This document shows positions 57,670 to 64,000 of a DNA stretch of 64,000 bases, piece after piece. Position numbers and translations under genes: made by a program. Each line of letters begins with the position of its first letter. Positions within the stretch are counted from its first letter, which is position 1. The notes under the pieces are model-generated. The model was given only the letters and a program-made list of their open reading frames with translations. It was not told where the DNA came from and did not search any database. Source of the DNA: Ptychodera flava (lineage: Eukaryota > Hemichordata > Enteropneusta > Ptychoderidae); assembly GCF_041260155.1 (NCBI RefSeq), contig NW_027248393.1, forward strand, positions 248,001-312,000. Reading direction: 5' to 3'.

Positions 57670-59500
57670 CAGGTGATTATGATATGACCTGGACTCTATT
57701 GAATGGTGACCGGTACATATCCATACTAGAGCGATGCTCTGTCACCAGGTGTGAATACCTCAGCTCCATGGTCTGTACGTAATAGAGCGATGTCGTGCAA
57801 TGCTGAATCAAGGTTTGATGTCACAAATATCATTTACATTCCTTTTTAGTCGGTGTTACGTTCTTTCTTTCTCTTGTTCGCCGTATTCGTCTTAGAGAAT
57901 CTCTTCTTATTATTGCCGTATACTACGGCGCTCCAAATGTTTCAAAAGTATCAATCGTTACAGTATAAAAATCAACTCAATTTTCTGTCTAGATAAATTC
58001 TTAAACATGTCTAAATATCGTAGAAAAATCATTTTGTCCATATGATTGCATTTTATTATTTTAACTTTTCATGAAAATGGCATTCAGCTTAAAATATATG
58101 GCAAATGTCATCAACAGATGGCATGCAACTTTATTTTGATTGAAATAAAAATTATGTGAAATTCAAAACAGACTAGTTGTCTAAACAAATAAACAGACAA
58201 AAATACAATCTTATAAAAGAAACGTAAGATAAGAATATCTTTTTGACAGTCAAACCGAATGTGGTTTGACATTTCAACGTTTTTTGGTCATAGTTTGTGT
58301 CTGAATGGCAGTAGTAGTCTTTTTTGTTTTTAATGATTTTTTTTATTGTATCTTTGTGTATGTTTTGTTGGTTTTTTGAAGATAATTTACCGTTTTTTGT
58401 AAAATCACATTGCCCTTTTTAACAAATTAATGCATATGCATTTAAAATTAGTATGTGTGTATGATTTTTTCAAAGTCGTTGTAAAGTTAATTTTGCTATA
58501 TCTTTCTTAATTCTGTTATATCTTGCTATCTTTATTCTTCAGACGATTCTAAAATATGACTTACAAATTACTATTTTATATTATTTTCTATCATTTTCAA
58601 TGAGACATTTATTTATTTTTAAAGTTTGCTTTCTTTAATCCGCTAAGTTTATTTTAATCGAGAAACACGGAAGTTTTATTTCACAAATTCTTTATCTGTA
58701 CCTATATTTAATAATACTTCCCATATATTTTAAGATAAGTGTTATTTATATGAAAAGTTGCATTAATAAAATGCGACCTAATGGGCAAAATAGCTTTCTC
58801 TGCATAATTATACGCGTTTAAGAAGTTTTTCTGAAAGAAAAATTGACATTTCATATTTATACTCTTACAATTACTATTTTTGACACATTTGGCACGCCCT
58901 ACATATACACTAGAGTATATTTACACAATAGTAAGACTACACAGTAGAAAAGGGATCGAAATTACTTGTATGACAACTTACGTTACCCAACCAACGTGCA
59001 TCTATTCTCGACATATTAATAATGAAATAAATTACATAAACTGGGAATGATACTTTTTCTCCGTATCTTATTACAGTTTTATTTTCGATGTGAATTTTTT
59101 CCCGCTTCATCCAGATGGCCTTCGTCTAGGTGCCAATTTAAAGGACCACAATACAATTATAATGGAACTAAGACATGCAAAACAAGCTGTGGCGATTCAA
59201 ATAAAAGTGAACTAATCCCACTCCTAGGGTCTCCTTCGAAGGTTCATCATTTTGTGTAACGTACGTTAGGGTCGCTAGGGAATTTTACAGCATCTTGAAT
59301 ATTATTTCCGTCTTTATGTCAGTTAAGTATGTCACATCCAAGTCGTTGCTATGCAAATCACAGCTAACGTGTATTCTTACGGTACATGGTCAAGCCAGAG
59401 GTCGATGACCTTTGCCGGGCAATACTGTAACGACAATCACTGTACATATGTTATATTTCGAAGACAAATTGTTAAAGCCCCAGTATTTGAAACTTTTAAC
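57670..59500. repeat. Receptor C 3'-flank block, first half
   Basis: Parallels 40230-41230 beside receptor A, with about 1 kb of very AT-rich DNA (57960-58990) added. The second half of the same flank continues at 62607, after about 3.1 kb of other DNA. No gene seen. Confidence 0.7.
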
Positions 59501-60159
59501 CTTTTTTATGTTCGAAATTACATGTTATTCCCTTACATCCATCGTGAAATGTTGTTCAGTGAAGAAATAAGCCAAATTTGTGCTCCTGTAGTGACATACA
59601 AACGCTAAATATTGCCCGATCGAGTTGGATTGCCGCGCGGGTTTGTTGACAACTTGTAGGCTGTGCACGTGACCGAGAACGCCGATACTGATGACATCAT
59701 TGAGCCTGCAACATTCCAGGGGCCATGCCGCCACACCGCCTGGGTAATCGCCCACGGTCGCCGGCTGAATGACCTGCAAATGGTTTTATTTTGTTCTTCT
59801 CTGTTCAAATACGTACTGCTACTGTGTTTCAGAGAATACAGAACTTTGGTAGAGGAGGCTGACATTCTATTCTGGTACCGTGTGCGTTATATACGGATTA
59901 TTCAAACTGCAGTCGGCAGTGCACCGATGCGCACCCTGCAGTTGGTCACTCCCGGGTACCGATGTAAAATCAAGACGACACTATATACACTAAGCTCACT
60001 TCTGTAGGCAAATAGCTATCAAAATTGAGTAACTTGAAGTAATAAATTTCAGCTGATTGTTGCTTTAGCGGCAAGGTGATTGCAAAATCGAAGCAACATA
60101 GTTTGGCAATGTATGGTAGGCTGTCGAATGCAGTGAACGCGATGGCCCTTGGCAGCAAG

Positions 60160-60932
60160 TAAGGGATCAGTATTTACGACCTGGGGGGTATCGTAAAATT
60201 TAAAGCTAATAAGGGGTGCTCAAAATGTTTTTTCTTTGTCTTACTCTGTGCTCAATGACATAATGATTAGTTGATAATATATATTTTTCTCTGATACATG
60301 TTAAATAAAAAGAAAATAAATACTCTAACAGAACAAATATCAGCTCGAAGCAAGGCAAAAAAACTACAAGTAGCTGCTACTACTAGCAATACTTATTATG
60401 AAAGTCTTAGAGAAGATAGTGACGATGAGAATGATATCGTGTACTCAATGGCACCAGCGACAGTAAAGATGACCATCGACAGTGGTGATGATGATGTCAC
60501 ACAGTATAGTTTTCTACAGTCGTTACCAGAGGTGGAAGGAGAGGCTTGGTCATGGAGAAATGTTCTCGACAGATATCACTATAAGTGCACAGGATGTAGG
60601 ACAAAACTGAACTGTTGTGAATTCATCCTTTATTTATCATAGAAATGTAAACTTTAATTTACTTGAGTTCAACAACCATTTGACATTTAACATATACCAT
60701 AATGACATGCTACCCATCCAAAATTTAACGATACTATATGGTTGGAGACTGGTTATTAGGTGAGCTTTTATATCTACATGTTGTTACATGGGCTCAGGTA
60801 AGCCAAAATTTATGTTAGAGGGGGGGGGGGTTACTCAAAGTCATCATGGTTGGCTGGGGTGTGACTCAAAATTTCATAGTTTCTAATGTAATTCCTCCGA
60901 CCCCCAGGTGGTAAATAATGACGTCTCCCTAA
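60160..60932. mobile_element. Harbinger-like non-autonomous element with TAA target duplication
   Basis: TAA at 60160-60162 and 60930-60932 flank ends GGGATCAGTATTTACGACCT with GGGGGG on the left and CCCCCAGGTGGTAAATAATG with ACGTCTCCC on the right. These ends are imperfect inverted repeats of about 30 bp, alike in style to those at 24308-26780. It contains a 114-codon plus-strand frame but no recognisable transposase. Confidence 0.6.
60298..60642 (+). CDS. Hypothetical acidic open frame inside the Harbinger-like element
   Basis: A 114-codon frame with protein-like composition: a basic start (LNKKKINTLTEQISARSKAK), an acidic middle (LREDSDDENDIVYS, TIDSGDDDVTQYSFLQ) and an end with EGEAWSWRNVLDRYHYKC and two CxxC-like cysteines. 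It could be a fragment of an accessory transposon protein or a captured host exon. I do not recognise it. Confidence 0.35.
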   Translation: MLNKKKINTLTEQISARSKAKKLQVAATTSNTYYESLREDSDDENDIVYSMAPATVKMTIDSGDDDVTQYSFLQSLPEVEGEAWSWRNVLDRYHYKCTGCRTKLNCCEFILYLS

Positions 60933-61274
60933 ACAGCTGTGAACGCCCGAGTCAGAACGATCGGACCAGTATACGCACGGCTGATATCTCAGCGAAAATT
61001 TAGAAAAAACAATGGAGCTACTGCTAAGAAATTTACAGACTCTTGGCTTTTGATGCATCAGTTTTTGAGCTTTTATACTGGTAAAAAGGCATTCTGAATA
61101 CAGCGGTAAATTTCCTCCCAAACGCGAAAGGCGAACACGCGGTCATTCTGCAATGACGCTGTCAACTTTACCTTGCTGCAGGCCCCACACCAAATCTCGA
61201 TCCCGGCCCCGCCGCACTTGTACAGTCTACTACCTCCATGTAGTACAGCCTTACAGGACTAGTAGCCAGCCAAA

Positions 61275-61640
61275 CGCAAAAAAAAAAAAACAACGCCGCA
61301 GTGTAAAATCCGTAGGTCAGAACCATTGATCATAAATTTTCAGAACCAGTGATGTTTAAAAGCTTTGTATTGATCACTTCATTTAGGTTTATGTGAATGA
61401 CTTTCTCATCGAGCTGCGTCTATAATTGTCCGGGCATTGTCCATAATTCCCGGGCATTGTCCATGCAAATTTGGGGCCTGCCTTAGCTCCCTCCGATCGT
61501 CTGTAGACTACAGCCAATATCACGTCTTAAGCAAATTGTACAGTTGTGAAAGTCAGATATATATATATATCATGAATTTTATACAAAAAATATGTAAACA
61601 ACAGAATCAAACCAAGAGGTTAGTTTGCTGTCGGGCCGGG
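61275..61640. repeat. Second copy of the 56990-57420 segment
   Basis: See 56990-57420. Ends with 'caaaccaagaggttagtttg', also present at 48428. Contains a short (AT)n run near 61557. Confidence 0.65.
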
Positions 61641-62606
61641 TGCGCAGGGGGGCGACTTTGCAGTGAGGCCGGGATCTCCTGTGTTCAAACTGCTACCATG
61701 CCTGGAGCTCCATCGCATCGCAGCCAGCCGATAATTGCACCACTGTAGTCCTTGTGAGGATTAGATGCCCGTTACGTTCGATGTTATTTGGAAATACTTT
61801 TAAATTTAATAAGTAAGACATTTGTTCTGCATTCAAGATATAATTTTTCCTTTCTGAGCATTTTCAATTACGGCAACGATATGCGAAGTTGATAGGCTGT
61901 GTTGCCTGCAGCGCGCAGCGTAGCCTGGCCGTACACAAACCTTCGTTTGAGTAGACGGAGCAGAATCAGTCCCGTCATTTATTTTCAACGAAATTTTCAT
62001 TATATTCCATAATGGAAGAAACGACTAGTTCAATGATTACAATGGTGAAGTGTTGAATTTTTATTCATATATGTTTTTCTCCTGATTCTCTCTAAATTCA
62101 TTCAGCAAACTTGATCTCCGTACCGTCGGTCACAGCGTGCAATGCCTTGCATGAAGCTTACAATCGACTGCCCCCGTCGCTGGTTTAGCTGTTCAAGACG
62201 TTTGTTTGCACGGCTCATTATAGTCGGAACAATCTATAAACACTTACACATTTATATCTTTCCGGTATTTCACCCAACTTTCGCGCGTTTTTAGTTGAGT
62301 CTCAGTTTCGATGGACCAGACCTTTTCGAAGAGCGTAAGTTTCTATGGACGCCACAGTCAAACTTGCGTAGATGTGGTTGAGCATGCGCGGTGGTGTGAT
62401 TACGTTTCGTTTCGTGTGTCAACAAAGCCTTACTTCTGGTCCGGACAAGAAGTCATTTTTCACTCCTTTTACTGTTAATCGTGAGGCGGGCTGGGCATGC
62501 AAACCATGAGATTCAGTATTAATTATGGTCTACTTTCACATACTGAGGATGTCATTTAGTCAAAATATGAAAAAAAAATGTTAAAAGTTACAAATACTGG
62601 GGCTTT

Positions 62607-63227
62607 AAACAAGAAAAGTAATACTGCTGGGGAACGCTTCCAACCAATGTCTTAAGTAAATATCAAGACTAATATCAAGACTAAAACTTACAGAACAGTA
62701 ATCAATTTATTGTGAAATGTAAAAAATTTCAATGAGAAATCAGTGCTCTGTTTAAATCCGTTCTGATAAATGTATCGCTTTTATTATACAGTTTCATTCA
62801 AAATTACAATCGACAGAATTTACTGTACTGAAAATAATATTTGCTTCAATCGGAAGACCTAATTCGGTGCAACCTGAATACAATTAGTGGGTCAGCTATG
62901 TAATTAGGTATGAGAAGATAAAACCAACTATACATTTCCCGCCTAGAGAAACACTGCGTAAATGCAGGGTGTATATCAAATTCCTTAAAAGTTATACTAA
63001 CGCCACGAGGATTGGCGTTTTGATAACCTAATGACAGATGTCCAACGTCACTCGATTAATAAATCTTGAAGTAAGTTTCATTGTATAAAATGATATCTGA
63101 ATTCTAGTCGGCGAAAATGCAGTTTTAGCGTATAAACTGAACAACTAGTGCTTGAATGTGGAAGACTTGATAAGCGGACAGAAAAATGATTCGATATTCA
63201 TTTGGCTCAATCTATCTTTAGCTCTTC
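62607..63227. repeat. Receptor C 3'-flank block, second half
   Basis: Aligns with 41215-41819 beside receptor A ('ccaaccaatgtctta', 'taaatccgttctgataaatg', 'aatgcagggt'), leading straight to receptor C's tail exon as in A. Confidence 0.7.
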
Positions 63228-63567
63228 TTATTCGTGTGTTGTGAGTTCACAATCGAAAGTAAGCTCCGTGTAGACATGATCAGATGCCTGTTCTGTAAAG
63301 TCAAGGCTTTGGTACGGAGAAACAGGAATAGCTGTTAATTCTGTGTATGAGTCGTCTAATTGGTGATTGTTACCATGAGTCCCATTGCGTCTTGGAGTGA
63401 GACGCTGGTAGGCATGCTCAAGAAGGCGATTGCCTTGTAACAGATCTGTGTAGCCGGAATGGTCTGCGGAAATGGGTAGAAAGAAGCATTTCCCGTCTCA
63501 GTTCTGTTCGCCGGTACAGGGATGACATAATCATTATTGGCATCCTGTCCTTCCTTTCTTTCTTTTT
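63228..63567 (-). pseudogene. Receptor C, cytoplasmic-tail exon, frame disturbed
   Basis: Acceptor TTCATTTGTAG and TAA stop at 63228-63230. The distal 80 codons or so are open and homologous to tails A and B (DHSGYTDLLQGNRL, EHAYQRLTPRR, DDSYTELTAIPVSPYQSL, DHVYTELTF). They keep all five YxxL motifs and the x7 spacing of the YTEL/YQSL pair. The first third is in a different frame: relative to B there is one extra base near the acceptor and one base fewer about 90 bp on, and the phase used by A and B meets a stop. Either C is a recent pseudogene, it uses another phase, or there are errors in the A-rich run. Its transmembrane exon would lie beyond the window. Confidence 0.7.
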
Positions 63568-64000
63568 CTACAAATGAACACAATAAAGACAGTCAAAAGT
63601 GACGGATATTACATTGAAGGTATTCTGATGACGGCATTAAGTGACGGTGCGTTGCATTTATAGACATTTTTGCTACAATTATAAGTGTCACGTCTCTGAC
63701 ATCGAGGGGTTGGGGTCATCTGTGTTAATCATCATGCGTCTTTTTGAACTCTACCAGTTAAAATGTCGAGGTGCACATTATAAGAAACTAGATATCTTGC
63801 TTGTCTGAACAAAACGCATTTTGCAAGGTTTTAATTATTATATTATATGAGATACGAGGTCAACCGATTGCCCTTGGTCGCCATTTTCAATAAAAGGAAA
63901 CATTTCTTTAATTAGTGACCTGTGTTCGATGTTAAAATCATATTTTCTTAATTACTTTAGAAATTCATTTATCCGTGAAGAATGTTAATATTTACTTCTT
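63568..64000 (-). other. Receptor C intron, runs off the window
   Basis: Matches the starts of the equivalent introns in A (42169 onward) and B (50561 onward), including 'aatgaacacaataaagacag' and 'ttgcccttggtcgccatttt'. No exon before the edge. Confidence 0.65.

Larger units (their letters stand above)
59501..62606. other. About 3.1 kb inserted in receptor C's flank relative to receptor A
   Basis: In A the flanking sequences on each side of this stretch are nearly adjacent (about 41215). Contains a GC-richer part with overlapping open frames on both strands (59525-60007), a Harbinger-like element (60160-60932), a poly-A/C-rich stretch near 61280 and a repeat of 56990-57420. No confirmed gene. 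Confidence 0.5.

Noticed and set aside
59525-60007. Overlapping 84-114 codon frames on both strands in a GC-richer patch
   Set aside because: No domain on either strand, no exon borders, and absent from the equivalent flank of receptor A. The open frames are explained by base composition.

Overview
The window looks like genomic DNA from a metazoan, most likely an invertebrate deuterostome (hemichordate, amphioxus or echinoderm grade). The evidence is AT-rich sequence, small exons with consensus GT/AG sites, a one-exon RING-less TRIM-NHL gene of a kind expanded in those animals, Penelope-like retroelement remains, and many short non-autonomous DNA transposons and foldback repeats. The species call is inference.

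Layout. 1-11.4 kb holds no convincing gene. It carries a 1-kb duplicated block, a hAT-like foldback element with an 8-bp target duplication, and three tandem arrays (193 bp, about 100 bp and 395 bp units). 11.85-13.85 kb is the only complete gene seen: a 667-residue B-box/coiled-coil/filamin/NHL protein on the minus strand. 14-22 kb is repeats: TTAA-flanked MITEs, two head-to-head Penelope-like fragments, a foldback, and a pair of small MITEs. It ends with a dead copy of the TRIM gene's 3' end.

From 22.2 kb to the right edge, all on the minus strand, lies a family of single-pass membrane proteins built from small exons: a Pro- or Ser/Thr-rich stalk with a C-x2-C-x-R-L-P-P-like start, then a 73-79 nt transmembrane exon (phase 1 in, phase 2 out), then a last exon coding the cytoplasmic tail. 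Member F lies at 22.2-27.7 kb, A at 41.8-45.2 kb and B at 50.2-52.7 kb. The tail of C is at 63.2-63.6 kb, with its upstream part beyond the window, and a dead tail D is at 34.8-35.0 kb. Tails A, B and C carry five YxxL motifs, including one pair spaced like an ITAM. A, B and C sit in large, partly overlapping tandem duplications whose flanks can be followed through most of 36.8-63.6 kb. Ectodomain exons and signal peptides were not identified.

Working hypothesis: this is a tandemly expanded family of tyrosine-motif receptors, possibly immune, next to a TRIM-NHL gene. The exon structure is read from the sequence; the signalling role is inferred from motifs.
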